Positions 1-8,925 of a DNA stretch of 64,000 bases are shown here, piece by piece. The notes beneath the pieces were generated by a model. The model was not told where the DNA came from, did not search any database, and saw nothing but the letters and a program-made list of their open reading frames with translations. The DNA is taken from the NCBI GenBank assembly GCA_963995525.1, contig OZ023216.1:37482908-37546907 (forward strand), given 5' to 3'. The position numbers were made by a program, and so were the translations under genes. Each line of letters opens with the position of its first letter. The stretch's first letter is position 1. Origin of the DNA: Escarpia spicata (Eukaryota > Annelida > Polychaeta > Sabellida > Siboglinidae).

Positions 1-2
1 GA

Positions 3-896
3 CGTTGCGTTATCGTAGGAGGTCGACACCAGCAGTGGCAAGCCGATCTCGTCGACGTCGCTAAACTGAAAAAGCACAACGACGGTGTAACGTTCCTATT
101 GACGGTCATCGACGTCTTCTCGAAGGTGGCGTGGTGCGTCCCGTTGAAGAGTAAAGCCGGTCCGGCGCTCGTTACGGCCTTCGAGCACCTGCTACAACGG
201 CGGCGTGTGCCGAACGCGCTGCAGACCGATAAGGGGACGGAGTTTCTCAACAGACCCCTTCAGAAACTTTTGAAGGACTACGGCATCCACCATTTCGTAA
301 CGCATAACGAGGAAACTAAAGCGAGTGTCGTCGAACGTTTCAACCGAACCTTAAAGACGCGTATGTGGAGGTACTTTACGAAGTATCAGACACTGCGCTA
401 CGTAGAGGCGTTACAGAACTTTGTGCGATCGTACAACAACACCTATCACCGAAGCATCGGTAGGACGCCGGCGAGCGTCAACGCCGCGAATCAGGAGAGC
501 GTGTGGCAACGGTTGTACGGCGATCGAGGTCGAGGAGGTAGTAAGCCGAAACTACGAGAGGGAGACCGCGTACGCGTCAGTAAGGCGAAGGCCCCTTTCA
601 AGAAAGGGTACATGCCTAACTGGTGCGAGGAGCTCTTCACCATCGTAGAAACGCACCCGTCCGACCCGCCCGTTTACCGCCTGAAAGACGACGCCGGGAC
701 GGTGCTCGACGGCACCTTCTACGAGCCGGAGCTGCAACGAGTAGTCGTTCCGAAGGATAAACTGTATCGTGTGGAGGTCGTTCTACAACGGCGTCGTCGT
801 CGGGGTGTTGAGGAGGCGCTCGTTAAATGGAGCGGCTATCCAGCCTCCTTCAACAGCTGGATCGCCGCCAAGACCCTCGTCGACTATAAAGGGTAG
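3..896 (+). CDS. Polinton integrase with C-terminal chromodomain (5' end cut by window)
   Basis: Retroviral-type integrase that would insert the element's DNA into the host genome. The frame is open from base 3, so the N-terminus (normally a zinc-binding region) lies outside the window; no ATG start is visible, and the first candidate at 99 is TTG. The DDE core is visible: first Asp in 'QADLVDV' (about base 45), second in 'LQTDKGTEF' (about 225), and Glu in 'VVERFNRTLK' (about 333), with 34 residues between the last two. The family-typical 'YNNTYHRSIG' stretch follows. The C-terminus (about 750-880) is a chromodomain-like segment, 'VEEALVKWSGYP' plus 'NSWIAAKTL', as found in integrases that target modified histones. 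The stop TAG is at 894-896. A short relic of a related integrase occurs at 54373-54416. Confidence 0.93.
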   Translation, partial: RCVIVGGRHQQWQADLVDVAKLKKHNDGVTFLLTVIDVFSKVAWCVPLKSKAGPALVTAFEHLLQRRRVPNALQTDKGTEFLNRPLQKLLKDYGIHHFVTHNEETKASVVERFNRTLKTRMWRYFTKYQTLRYVEALQNFVRSYNNTYHRSIGRTPASVNAANQESVWQRLYGDRGRGGSKPKLREGDRVRVSKAKAPFKKGYMPNWCEELFTIVETHPSDPPVYRLKDDAGTVLDGTFYEPELQRVVVPKDKLYRVEVVLQRRRRRGVEEALVKWSGYPASFNSWIAAKTLVDYKG

Positions 897-1024
897 GGTA
901 CCGTAACATCGGCCGGTAGTTGTTATGTGGACACGACGCTCGATGTGCTGGCGCTTACTACGTGACGTTGCCGCCGACGACTACCCTACAGCGTGCAGCG
1001 TTAACCGACGGTGGTGGTGCTACT

Positions 1025-1342
1025 ATGCCCGACGACGCGGTTACGGCTGGTCAAGTCGACTGCGAGCGCGACGTGCTCGCGGACTACGTCGACGCTACCG
1101 AGTCTACGACCCACTCCGACCGCGAACACGTTCCATGGCATTTCTGCGGGAACGAATGTCCTAAAGCCGAGATCATCTTCCTGTGTCAGATCGTCGTCCT
1201 GTACACGGTTATCGTCGTCAGTATATACAATCTAACGCGGGGTCAGGGCGATTCCAACCTGTGGACGGCCCTGTTGAGTAGCTGTCTCGGTTACCTACTC
1301 CCGAGTCCGTCTATGAAGCGGAGAGGGGATGGCGGCGACTAA
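1025..1342 (+). CDS. Small membrane protein of the element (105 aa)
   Basis: Short ORF between the integrase and the penton-like gene; its stop overlaps the next ATG by 14 bases, so the two are probably co-expressed. The frame is open further upstream, but the first ATG is at 1025. The N-terminal half is acidic and polar. A Cys/His-containing stretch ('WHFCGNECPKAE') comes next, then a strongly hydrophobic membrane helix ('IIFLCQIVVLYTVIVVSIY'), then a second moderately hydrophobic segment ending in 'LLSSCLGYLLPSP' and a basic tail. I recall similar small proteins with an LLSS-x-LGYLLP ending beside related capsid-like genes in other animal genomes. The function is unknown. A virion or host-membrane protein is an inference from the membrane segment and position only. 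Confidence 0.72.
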   Translation: MPDDAVTAGQVDCERDVLADYVDATESTTHSDREHVPWHFCGNECPKAEIIFLCQIVVLYTVIVVSIYNLTRGQGDSNLWTALLSSCLGYLLPSPSMKRRGDGGD

Positions 1343-2165
1343 CTTTTACCTAACCCTACCGAGCAACGCGTCTACGAAGGCGCACCCCGAAAACACGTTG
1401 ACTCACTACACTACGAAACTACCGCGACGCATCGACCTATCGGGAGAGTGGGAATGCGGTCTGGTGACGCTACAGTATCCGCATACGTGGTACAACGTGA
1501 GAAAGAAGGACGCGTACTTCTACCTGTCTTGTGTGACGGGCGATTACGGAATGTACCGCTCCGCCGACGGTCTTTTGATTTACCGGCAATGCACCATCCC
1601 GCACGGATTTTACAATAGCGCTTACGAGTTGAGGGATAAAATCAACGAGGCGCTGTTGAAACAGACTACCGACCTCGTCAAGGTCCGACTGGAGTACTGC
1701 CCCGTCTCCCACCGGATGACGTTGCGTCTATCACCGGGTGTCGAATTTAATATACCCCATTGGAGCCGTCTGAGGGCCATACTGGGCTTCGAATCGGGCG
1801 TCCTCACGAGCCCTCTCGTCAATGACGATACCACCCCCGTCGCGTATACCTACGAGCACAAGGGTCGGCGTACGGTGGATATGAACGGGGGAGTCGACAC
1901 CTTGTACGTATATACGGACCTCGTGGAACCGCGCATCGTCGGTGATGTATTCGCCCCGCTCCTTCGATCCGTACCCATCTACGGGATGAACGGGGGGATT
2001 ATTTCGGAGGTCTTCGACCGCGTCCAATACGTACCGCTCCTGCGGCGAGAATTCGACTCGGTCGAGATAGATATAAGAGACGACATCGGTCAACCCATAC
2101 CATTCGAGCAGGGGAAACTCGTGGCGACGCTTCACATCAGACGCTGTAAATCTAAACTGTTTTGA
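1329..2165 (+). CDS. Penton-like / minor capsid candidate (278 aa)
   Basis: Intact 278-residue ORF starting at ATG 1329, overlapping the membrane-protein gene by 14 bases. The N-terminus reads 'FYLTLPSNAST' followed by 'LSGEWECGLVTLQYP', a beta-rich opening. A later block 'DTLYVYTDLVEPRIVGD' precedes 'LLRSVPI'. No transmembrane or enzymatic motifs are visible. Size, predicted beta content and position just upstream of the core-like and capsid-like genes fit the minor (penton, single jelly roll) capsid protein of Polinton/adintovirus genomes. That role rests on synteny and not on a recognised catalytic motif. Related proteins in animal genomes are usually annotated as uncharacterised. Confidence 0.62.
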   Translation: MAATNFYLTLPSNASTKAHPENTLTHYTTKLPRRIDLSGEWECGLVTLQYPHTWYNVRKKDAYFYLSCVTGDYGMYRSADGLLIYRQCTIPHGFYNSAYELRDKINEALLKQTTDLVKVRLEYCPVSHRMTLRLSPGVEFNIPHWSRLRAILGFESGVLTSPLVNDDTTPVAYTYEHKGRRTVDMNGGVDTLYVYTDLVEPRIVGDVFAPLLRSVPIYGMNGGIISEVFDRVQYVPLLRREFDSVEIDIRDDIGQPIPFEQGKLVATLHIRRCKSKLF

Positions 2166-2182
2166 AACGGCGGAGGAGGAAA

Positions 2183-2605
2183 ATGACAAGAACCGCCGGT
2201 CGCACCAACGTGTACGAGGACTACTACGTTCGACAGGTCGGTGGTCAGCTACCGTTCTTCGTCGGCGGCCAGGGGCAGCGGGGACACGGCTTGGGTAATC
2301 TGTTCGGGAGCCTGTTTCGAAGCGCCATGCCGCTTATCAAGAGAGGCGCCATGGCGTTGGGGAAACGTGCGCTCAAGACAGGCGTGCGCGTGGCGCGGGA
2401 CGTCGTCGCCGGCGGGAACCTGAAACAGTCGATGAAACGACGCGCGAAGGAGGCCGGCGCCGACCTTCTCGACGGGTTGTTGAACGCACCGCCGCCGAAA
2501 AAGCGACGCCGACCACCGGGTAAAGCGGTAACGGCGACCCCGCGTAAGAAGAAACAACAACGCCGTCGCCGTCAAAAAGAACCGCACGATATATTCAGTA
2601 GCTAG
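2183..2605 (+). CDS. Basic core-like protein (140 aa), adenovirus pX/pVI-like position
   Basis: Short, very basic protein. The first ATG is at 2183, 17 bases after the preceding stop. The N-terminal part has a Gly-rich stretch ('GGQGQRGHGLGNLFGSLFR') leading into an amphipathic segment ('PLIKRGAMALGKRALKTG'). The C-terminal third is a nuclear-localisation/DNA-binding type tail with 'PPKKRRRPP' and repeated Lys/Arg runs, ending 'DIFSS'. In Polinton and adintovirus genomes a small basic protein at this place is compared with adenovirus core or cement proteins that condense DNA or disrupt membranes. Here this is inferred from composition and position. Its GC-rich codon use matches its neighbours. 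Confidence 0.62.
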   Translation: MTRTAGRTNVYEDYYVRQVGGQLPFFVGGQGQRGHGLGNLFGSLFRSAMPLIKRGAMALGKRALKTGVRVARDVVAGGNLKQSMKRRAKEAGADLLDGLLNAPPPKKRRRPPGKAVTATPRKKKQQRRRRQKEPHDIFSS

Positions 2606-2697
2606 GACGGATAAAGCCACCGGTCGAAGCGGCGGCGTGCAGTCGGAGCGAACGGCGGCGAACGGGACAGACGTCGACAGCAGCAGCAGCAGCTAGA

Positions 2698-3993
2698 ATG
2701 GCGTTCGTGCATCCGCAGTCGTGCGAGGGTTTGAAGAGCGAACTGGACCTATTCACGCCGCCGCTAACGCAGACGAGCGTCGAGAGCGGGCAGTGGATCG
2801 ATCACCAGCCGCTGACGACGCTCGACGCCGGCGGCCCCATCGAGTTCCTCATCCCGGGCTCGGGCGACGAGTATACGGACCTGTCGAGCGTTAGACTGTA
2901 CGTGCGCGTGAAAATAACCCAAGGGGACGGTGCCGATATCGCGCACGACGCTAACGTGGCGCCGTCCAACAATTTCCTGCATTCCCTGTTCAGTCAAATC
3001 GACGTGTCGCTGAACGGCACGTTCGTGACGCCGTCGACCAATACGTATCCGTACCGGGCCTACCTCGAAACCCTGCTGAGTTACGGGAGCGATGCGAAAA
3101 AGACGCAGCTCACGAGCGGTCTGTGGTTCAAGGATACGGCCGGCTTCATGGATGCGACCGCGGGGGCTAACGGCGGGTACACCTCGCGGCGTCACCATAC
3201 GCGGGACGGTCACGAGGTGGAGCTGATGGGCCGCCTGCACGTCGACGTGTTCATGCAAGACCGGTACCTGCTGAGCGGCGTCGACATAAAGATTCGAGCG
3301 GTGCGCGCGAAGGATGCCTTCACGCTTATGGGAGTGGCGGGGGACTGGAAAGCCGTCATACTGGAGACCTACCTACAAGTGCGAAAAGCTAAAGTGAACC
3401 CGGACGTCCAGCTCGGACACATCAAGGCGTTGATGATCGGCACGGCCAAGTACCCGCTACGGCGGGTCGACTGCAAGTCGTTCTCGATAGCGCAGGGGAC
3501 GATGTCGCATACGCACGAGAACGTCTACCTGGGCACGATCCCGCGACGCGTGTTCCTGATGTTCGTCGACAACGACGCCTATAACGGGGACTACACTAAA
3601 AACCCGTACAACGCGAAGCACTACAACATAAACTTTCTCGCTCTCTACGTCGACGGACGTCAGGTGCCGAGCAAGCCGTTGCAGCCGGACTTCCCGAACG
3701 GTCATTACATCCGCAGCTACGCGAACCTCTTCGCGGCGACGGGAAAAGCGTACGAGGACGAGGGGTTCGATGTGACGCGCCACGACTACGGTAACGGCTA
3801 CGCCATCTTCGGCTTCGACCTATCGCCCGACTGCTGCGATGGCCCGCATTTCAACGTCGTGCGTAAGGGGGCCCTTCGTTTCGAGGTCCACTTCGCGGCG
3901 GTTCTCCCGAGCACGGTGAACGTCGTCGTGTACGGCGAGTTCGAGGCGGTGCTCGAGATCGACAAAAGCCGGAACGTCCTGTACGATCGCTAA
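2698..3993 (+). CDS. Putative major capsid protein, F54H12.2-like family (431 aa)
   Basis: Intact 431-residue ORF starting at ATG 2698 after a 92-base spacer. It belongs to the family widely labelled 'uncharacterized protein F54H12.2-like' in animal genomes; recognisable blocks are 'DLFTPPLTQTSVE', 'NNFLHSLFSQIDVSLNG', 'YPYRAYLETLLSYG', 'AKYPLRRVDCKSF', 'VDNDAYNGDY' and the C-terminal 'FEAVLEIDKSRNV'. It is predicted beta-rich with no membrane segment. Position immediately before the protease and after the core-like gene, size, and gene order suggest a double-jelly-roll major capsid protein. This is an inference; the family lacks an experimentally assigned role that I know of. The stop is one base from the protease ATG. 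A decayed homologue lies at 27989-29040. Confidence 0.75.
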   Translation: MAFVHPQSCEGLKSELDLFTPPLTQTSVESGQWIDHQPLTTLDAGGPIEFLIPGSGDEYTDLSSVRLYVRVKITQGDGADIAHDANVAPSNNFLHSLFSQIDVSLNGTFVTPSTNTYPYRAYLETLLSYGSDAKKTQLTSGLWFKDTAGFMDATAGANGGYTSRRHHTRDGHEVELMGRLHVDVFMQDRYLLSGVDIKIRAVRAKDAFTLMGVAGDWKAVILETYLQVRKAKVNPDVQLGHIKALMIGTAKYPLRRVDCKSFSIAQGTMSHTHENVYLGTIPRRVFLMFVDNDAYNGDYTKNPYNAKHYNINFLALYVDGRQVPSKPLQPDFPNGHYIRSYANLFAATGKAYEDEGFDVTRHDYGNGYAIFGFDLSPDCCDGPHFNVVRKGALRFEVHFAAVLPSTVNVVVYGEFEAVLEIDKSRNVLYDR

Positions 3994-3994
3994 C

Positions 3995-4447
3995 ATGGAC
4001 ACTTTTCAGCTGCTACGTCGCCTACGCCTCGACCCGTTCACTAGACGCGTGGTCGTCGGCGTCGTGGCCAAAGACGCGCTACCGAAACGACGGCTCACCG
4101 ATCTACCGGCGGCTTTCGTATGCAATACCGACGACGGCGGCGAACCGGGCGAACATTGGGTGGTCGTCTACGTGGACGTCGACGGGCGAGGCGACTACTT
4201 CGACTCGTACGGTCTGCCACCGCAGCACGACGACTTCCGCGCCTTCCTGCGCCGCAACTGCGACGCGCGCTGGACGTACAACGACAAGCGACTGCAGAGC
4301 GTGGTCTCTAACGTATGCGGACAATATTGCGTCGCCTACCTACTCTTACGATGCCGCGGTCTACCGCTAAAGGGGTTCCAGTACCTGTTCGGCGCCGATC
4401 GGGTGACTAACGACTGTCTCGTATTCGACTGGCTAAATCCGCATTAG
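3995..4447 (+). CDS. Adenain-type maturation cysteine protease (150 aa)
   Basis: Complete 150-residue ORF whose ATG follows the capsid-gene stop after a single base. The catalytic pattern of the adenovirus protease (adenain, C5/Ulp-like) family is visible: His54 in 'GEHWVVVYVD', Asp70 in 'YFDSYGLPP' (Glu or Asp in the family), Gln101 in 'LQSVV', and Cys108 in 'CGQYCVAYLL', seven residues after the Gln as in adenain. The family cleaves capsid and core precursors during virion maturation, which supports the idea that this element can make particles. Length is at the short end of the family. All catalytic residues are present, so it is likely active if expressed. Confidence 0.9.
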   Translation: MDTFQLLRRLRLDPFTRRVVVGVVAKDALPKRRLTDLPAAFVCNTDDGGEPGEHWVVVYVDVDGRGDYFDSYGLPPQHDDFRAFLRRNCDARWTYNDKRLQSVVSNVCGQYCVAYLLLRCRGLPLKGFQYLFGADRVTNDCLVFDWLNPH

Positions 4448-4698
4448 ACTCTTATTAACTACTAGTATCGCTTTCAAGCTTGTTACCGCTACTACTACTA
4501 CGAATAAAAGACGATGAAACGTATTGTAGGTGTTGCATTTTGTTTTATTTCGTACCAGGACCCTACCTACCTACCTACCTACCCTACCCCTAGAGACCCG
4601 GCCGCCGCCTACCCCTTAGAGGGGTAGGTAGTCCTTTAGGCCCTGTCCTCGCCTTAGAGGCGCCCCTTAGAGGGGTAGTTCCCCCACCTCGCCTACTA
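4448..4698. terminator. Convergent 3' region with poly(A) signals for both strands and two hairpins
   Basis: This 251-bp spacer separates the convergent protease and polymerase genes. An AATAAA for the plus-strand unit is at 4503-4508, and the complement of AATAAA for the minus-strand unit is at 4544-4549. The two signals cross, so the transcripts would overlap at their 3' ends. A (CTAC)n tract follows at about 4562-4582. Two near-identical perfect stem-loops lie at 4611-4625 and 4663-4675 (CCCC, loop TTAGA, GGGG), both ending in GGGGTAG. No gene is seen in the spacer. Confidence 0.6.
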
Positions 4699-7600
4699 CT
4701 ACACGAGAATGGGCGCCGTGGTGATGCCGTCGTCGAGGACGCGACGCTTAGCGTAGAAATAGCTCAACGCCGCGCGCTCCTGAATGTACGTCAGCACGGA
4801 CGATTCGCGCACCTGGAAGCCGCGGTTCGTGCCGCCGCGGCTCCGTCGATCGCGCAGCACGGCGAGGAAGACGTCCTTGTCGATGTCGTTCTGACGCTTA
4901 TTCAACCCCTTAGTGCTGTACTTGTCGCCGTCCCGACCGAAACAGTAGTACGTTTTACTACAGAGCGCGACGATTCCGCGCCCGGACCACTCCTCCTTGA
5001 AGAGCCCCGGCGTTCGCCTGTCGTACAGGCGTCGTCGAGCGCAACAGGGCGGCGGCGTGTCCCACGCTCGCCCGGCGAGTCGGCACTGCGCGTACGCGTC
5101 CGCGTGAACGTCGCAGCATTCGGCCGGGAACCAGTCGCCGCGATGGCGAAAGTAATGCTCGCGTTTAGCCTCCTCCACCAGGTCGTCGACGTTCCGGCCC
5201 GCGAGGGCTATGTACGCCGAGTCCGTATCCATGGCGCAGTACTGGAAGAGGGGTCTCGGGATGTAGAAGGCGATAAAATCGTAGTAAAACTCGAGCATCC
5301 GTAGCTTCGCGTACTGATAGACGAAGTAGCCTATCTGGTTTGGTAGTTTGTAGCGGACGATTCGCTTGTTCAGCGCCACCTCGTAGACGCTGCCGGGTAC
5401 GACGACGTCGAGCTGTCGGAAGCGGCGGTCGTTGACGAGCGTCGAGGCGCCGGTCGTCGTGCAGTATTTCGTGTCCCTGTGGAGATCGACGCGCGTAATA
5501 GTCTTCCCGTAAGAGCTGTTGCCCATTAGCTTAAAGGTGTCGGCGATGATGGTTTTGTCGGGGTCGGTGTCGCCCTCGCGTCGCGCCGCCGAGACCGTGT
5601 CGCCGAAGCGGCGAAAGCAGGCGACCGGGACGTACTCGACGATCTGGTACACGCGGTCGACGACGAGGCCGTGCTCCAGATACCACCGTAGTAGGGGCGT
5701 CGCGAGTAGAATCTTGCTGCCGAAAAAGCTACCCACGAGCGTCCGTTGAGGTCGCTTCAGGAGGTCGTGAGCTTCGGCGTAGCGACGCATGAACGGGCTG
5801 AGATCGTCGCGGCCGATGTTGGCGTTCTTGAACACCGGTTGCATCTCGGCGAAGACATCGCGCAGCGCGTCCGGGACGGCGATGTCGCACTCTACCAGCC
5901 CGAAGAGGGTACCGTCGCGTACGCCCTTCAGGATCGTCGACGTCGTAACGACGGCGCCGGGGGTCGTCCAGCGACTCTCCTCGGGCGGCGCCGGCGGTCG
6001 CAGTTCGCGCCATTGGCACTCCCACATCTCGACGACGGTGACGAACCGGCGAAGGTAGGTGGTGACGGCGTTCGTCTCGGTGTAGAGGCGACTCATCGAC
6101 CGCCCGTTAACGTCGTTCATTTCGCGCCCCGTACACGGGCAGCCGTGAAAGAAACACCCCTGGAACTGGTACGCCGTTCGCGTCTCGCGACACCAGCCGT
6201 CGACCCGGTACTTGCCGACGCGGTGTTCGCGCCCGTTGAGCATGTGTCCTATGCGCACCCCCGTCCTTTCGGCCTCCCACGTTAGCCACTGCACGGCCAT
6301 ACGGCCGTAGCGGTGTACGCGTTGCGGCCGAAAGCCGGTCTCCGCCCGCCGGCGCGTATACCACCCCGTCGGCATATCTTGGGTGATCGCCCATAGATAG
6401 AGCCCGTTTGCGTCAAAGCCCACGATCGAGCGACACGGGTGGCCGCCGTGTAGAACGGTTACGTCGGCCTCGTGATAGCGCGCGAAGATGATCGAGGGAC
6501 CGCCGACGATCTGCGTCTGTATGAGCCGGTGCAGGTCCTTGTTCGATTCGTTGAAGAGTGTGAAATGAATCGACAACGGGAGATCGTTGAACAGGTAGAG
6601 GAGCGTTAGACCCGGGACGCTGATGCCGTCCTTAAACATATCGATGCGGTGCTGCTGGTAGAAGGTGAACTGCTTGTCGACGGCCTCCAAAAATGGGACC
6701 ACATCTCGGTTATTGTACCACACGAGGAAGTCCCTTAGCGTGGTCATCCCTTCGGCGCGCCATACCGCCGCGCAACCCTCGTACGCCTCGGCGGAGATCC
6801 CTTCGCATTTCAGGTGGCTGTAGAACGCCTCGCGCGGCGGTAGTTTGTCGTCGTCTAGTTTCCCCAACGAGTCGACGTACTCGTAGGGGAAGTAGCCCTT
6901 CGTTACGCTGCAGCCGTAAGCCTTCAGAAACTTATCGTAGCTGAAACCCGGGGCCAGGTAGTTAGTGATGTCCAGGAACTTGAGCGTCTCCGTCGACAGG
7001 CACATGAAATTGTTCTGCCGTTTAATCGCGAACGCCGTCGAGGTAGGCTGACCGACGATCAGGAAGAGGGGCGTGAGATACTTTTTGACTACGTTCAAAT
7101 CGTACTTGCCCGAGTTGAAGCCGAGGACGGGGAGTTGGCGTAGATGCGTCCACAGGCGGGTGGCGAGTGCGGTGTACGGGGTCTTGTTGTCGGTGTCGCC
7201 GGCGGCGACTCGCCATTCGGCGTCGAGCGTCTCGATCGCTTCGAAGACTCGGTCGTACGACGGTCGCAGAGCCGCGCACGCCGCTTCGCTCACGGCCTCT
7301 AGGGCGACGATCAGGCGCCGCGCGAGATCGTTCGAATCGCCGGTCGTAACGAAGCATTGCGCCGCCTCGTGACCGGGGACGTTCGAGGCGATACTCACGC
7401 TGAGTAGCTCGTGCCGGGCTATCCACCGGCACTTAGGGCTATCCGCCGGCAGGTCGCTATCGTCGAAGTAGCATTCAAAGTCAAATGTCGCTCTGTACGG
7501 GTAGTAGCGGAGGTGGTCGGGTACGCAGATGCCCTCGTCGTCCAGCTGCTGAAACACGGACGGTGTCGGGCGGTAGACACCGCCGGGAAAGACGTGGCGA

Positions 7601-8925
7601 ACGGCACCCTCACACGTCGCTTCGTGCCGCCGTAGCGTAGAGGGCTTTCGCCACAACGAGTCACCGCACTTACTGCACAGGTACGATCGCGTATACCGCG
7701 AGACGTTGGGTATATACGAGTAGTGAGTGTCGTATAGATTGACGTTCATGGTAGTGGGGTATCGGTAGAGGGAACGACGGACCAATTCGGCTGTCGATCC
7801 GCCGTCGGTCGTCGTCGGATCTATCAGTCGATACACGACGACGTTGGTTTCGAAGCACGTCTCCACCCGGTCGAGCTCGTTCAGCGACACGCCGGCGAAG
7901 GTGTAGGGACTCACCACCCCGTCGTTGTAGTCGGCGTAGAGCCGTAAGGCGGGGGTCGTCAAACGGCTGGTGTTTACCATGGCGGTCGGGGCGGACAGTA
8001 GTCTTCTTCGGTGTAGGGCCAGGCACCGGAAGAGGCATAAATTATCGGTGTACGGCTTACCTCGACGGTCTTTCGCGAGCGCGATGATCGATCTGTTCGC
8101 GTACAGGTAGGCGGGTAGTTGAGCGTTCAGACACCCGATCGGGTGGTGGATGATGGCATTGAGGAAATAGGTAACATTTGTTACCAATTCGACGACCCAC
8201 CCCGAGTCAGGCCGTTGCATTATCGCGTATTGCAGAACGTCGGGTTGTCGGACGGTCTCGAGGAAGCGGTCGAACGAGGCGGCGTCGGTAACTAGCATCG
8301 GGGCTTCGAGGAAGCGTCCGCAACAATTACAGGATGTATGATAATACCGGAAACGACCCGTCTCTTTGTGTCTTAACACAAACCCGAAACTTAAATTGAT
8401 CTTGAACGCTCGAGTTTGTTCCTCAAACATTTGTCTTAGTCGCGGTTCGAGAACGGACGTGTCCACGCAATGAGTCAGCTGGTGATTGTATCTCGACTGA
8501 AGAGGGCCCCGGAATATCGACGTTCGTATACTCGACCAGTGCTCTTGCACTGTACGCCGTAGACCGGCCGACCACCCCTCATCGTCCGCGTCATCATCAT
8601 CGGGTTGTGGCGGTGGTGGTGGTGGTGGTGGCGGTGGTGGTGGTGGTGGTGGTGGTACTACCTTTTTTTTCGTACCGCAGGTTTTCGAAACTCTCATATG
8701 ATTCAACAGAGAATGTCGATGAAGAAAATATTTACCGCATTTCGGGCAGGCGATATCGTCATCTCGATTTCCGTTAACGCAATTCTTTAAATGTCTTACT
8801 AGGACCTTACGCCCGTTATACGTCTGATCACAATTCGGACATCGGTACTCCCGTGGTTTACTACTACACGTATGTCCCACCAAACTAACGACGTCTCGAT
8901 TGCATACGGGACAACGAGTAGGCAT
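4699..8925 (-). CDS. Protein-primed-type family B DNA polymerase with N-terminal C2H2 zinc fingers (1408 aa)
   Basis: Replicative polymerase of the element. I chose ATG 8925 (A at -3) because the first zinc finger starts right after it. The frame stays open to 9195, adding 90 low-complexity residues (Ser, Gly, His runs) that extend into a duplicated noncoding-looking repeat. Counting from 8925, Cys/His zinc fingers occupy about residues 5-83 ('CPVCNRDVVSLVGHTC', then two C2H2 units). A run of about 18 prolines and an acidic stretch follow. A fourth finger lies near 420-440. Exonuclease motifs are Exo I 'ATFDFECYFD' (~485), Exo II 'GFNSGKYDLN' (~604) and Exo III 'YNNRDVVPF' (~740). Pol motifs are A 'DANGLYLW' (~840), B 'KLMGNSSYGKT' (~1134) and C 'YCAMDTDSAY' (~1232). 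Between A and B sits an endonuclease-fold-like insert, 'VDGWCRETRTAYQFQGCF' plus 'HGCPC'. Everything looks intact. Confidence 0.94.
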   Translation of the reverse strand: MPTRCPVCNRDVVSLVGHTCSSKPREYRCPNCDQTYNGRKVLVRHLKNCVNGNRDDDIACPKCGKYFLHRHSLLNHMRVSKTCGTKKKVVPPPPPPPPPPPPPPPPQPDDDDADDEGWSAGLRRTVQEHWSSIRTSIFRGPLQSRYNHQLTHCVDTSVLEPRLRQMFEEQTRAFKINLSFGFVLRHKETGRFRYYHTSCNCCGRFLEAPMLVTDAASFDRFLETVRQPDVLQYAIMQRPDSGWVVELVTNVTYFLNAIIHHPIGCLNAQLPAYLYANRSIIALAKDRRGKPYTDNLCLFRCLALHRRRLLSAPTAMVNTSRLTTPALRLYADYNDGVVSPYTFAGVSLNELDRVETCFETNVVVYRLIDPTTTDGGSTAELVRRSLYRYPTTMNVNLYDTHYSYIPNVSRYTRSYLCSKCGDSLWRKPSTLRRHEATCEGAVRHVFPGGVYRPTPSVFQQLDDEGICVPDHLRYYPYRATFDFECYFDDSDLPADSPKCRWIARHELLSVSIASNVPGHEAAQCFVTTGDSNDLARRLIVALEAVSEAACAALRPSYDRVFEAIETLDAEWRVAAGDTDNKTPYTALATRLWTHLRQLPVLGFNSGKYDLNVVKKYLTPLFLIVGQPTSTAFAIKRQNNFMCLSTETLKFLDITNYLAPGFSYDKFLKAYGCSVTKGYFPYEYVDSLGKLDDDKLPPREAFYSHLKCEGISAEAYEGCAAVWRAEGMTTLRDFLVWYNNRDVVPFLEAVDKQFTFYQQHRIDMFKDGISVPGLTLLYLFNDLPLSIHFTLFNESNKDLHRLIQTQIVGGPSIIFARYHEADVTVLHGGHPCRSIVGFDANGLYLWAITQDMPTGWYTRRRAETGFRPQRVHRYGRMAVQWLTWEAERTGVRIGHMLNGREHRVGKYRVDGWCRETRTAYQFQGCFFHGCPCTGREMNDVNGRSMSRLYTETNAVTTYLRRFVTVVEMWECQWRELRPPAPPEESRWTTPGAVVTTSTILKGVRDGTLFGLVECDIAVPDALRDVFAEMQPVFKNANIGRDDLSPFMRRYAEAHDLLKRPQRTLVGSFFGSKILLATPLLRWYLEHGLVVDRVYQIVEYVPVACFRRFGDTVSAARREGDTDPDKTIIADTFKLMGNSSYGKTITRVDLHRDTKYCTTTGASTLVNDRRFRQLDVVVPGSVYEVALNKRIVRYKLPNQIGYFVYQYAKLRMLEFYYDFIAFYIPRPLFQYCAMDTDSAYIALAGRNVDDLVEEAKREHYFRHRGDWFPAECCDVHADAYAQCRLAGRAWDTPPPCCARRRLYDRRTPGLFKEEWSGRGIVALCSKTYYCFGRDGDKYSTKGLNKRQNDIDKDVFLAVLRDRRSRGGTNRGFQVRESSVLTYIQERAALSYFYAKRRVLDDGITTAPILV

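Noticed and set aside
3..4447. Bacterial operon with Shine-Dalgarno sites
   Set aside because: The tight gene spacing looks operon-like, but the genes are eukaryotic-virus type, no consistent ribosome binding sites precede the starts, and the flanks are animal DNA. Some apparent starts (TTG at 99, 920, 2162 and 10444) are not credible in a eukaryote, so ATG starts were used where one exists.
5746..6285. 179-residue plus-strand frame inside the polymerase gene
   Set aside because: It is a shadow of the GC-rich polymerase coding strand; all polymerase motifs are on the minus strand in one intact frame.
8605..8790. Trp-rich plus-strand frame
   Set aside because: It is the complement of the polyproline codon run in the polymerase.
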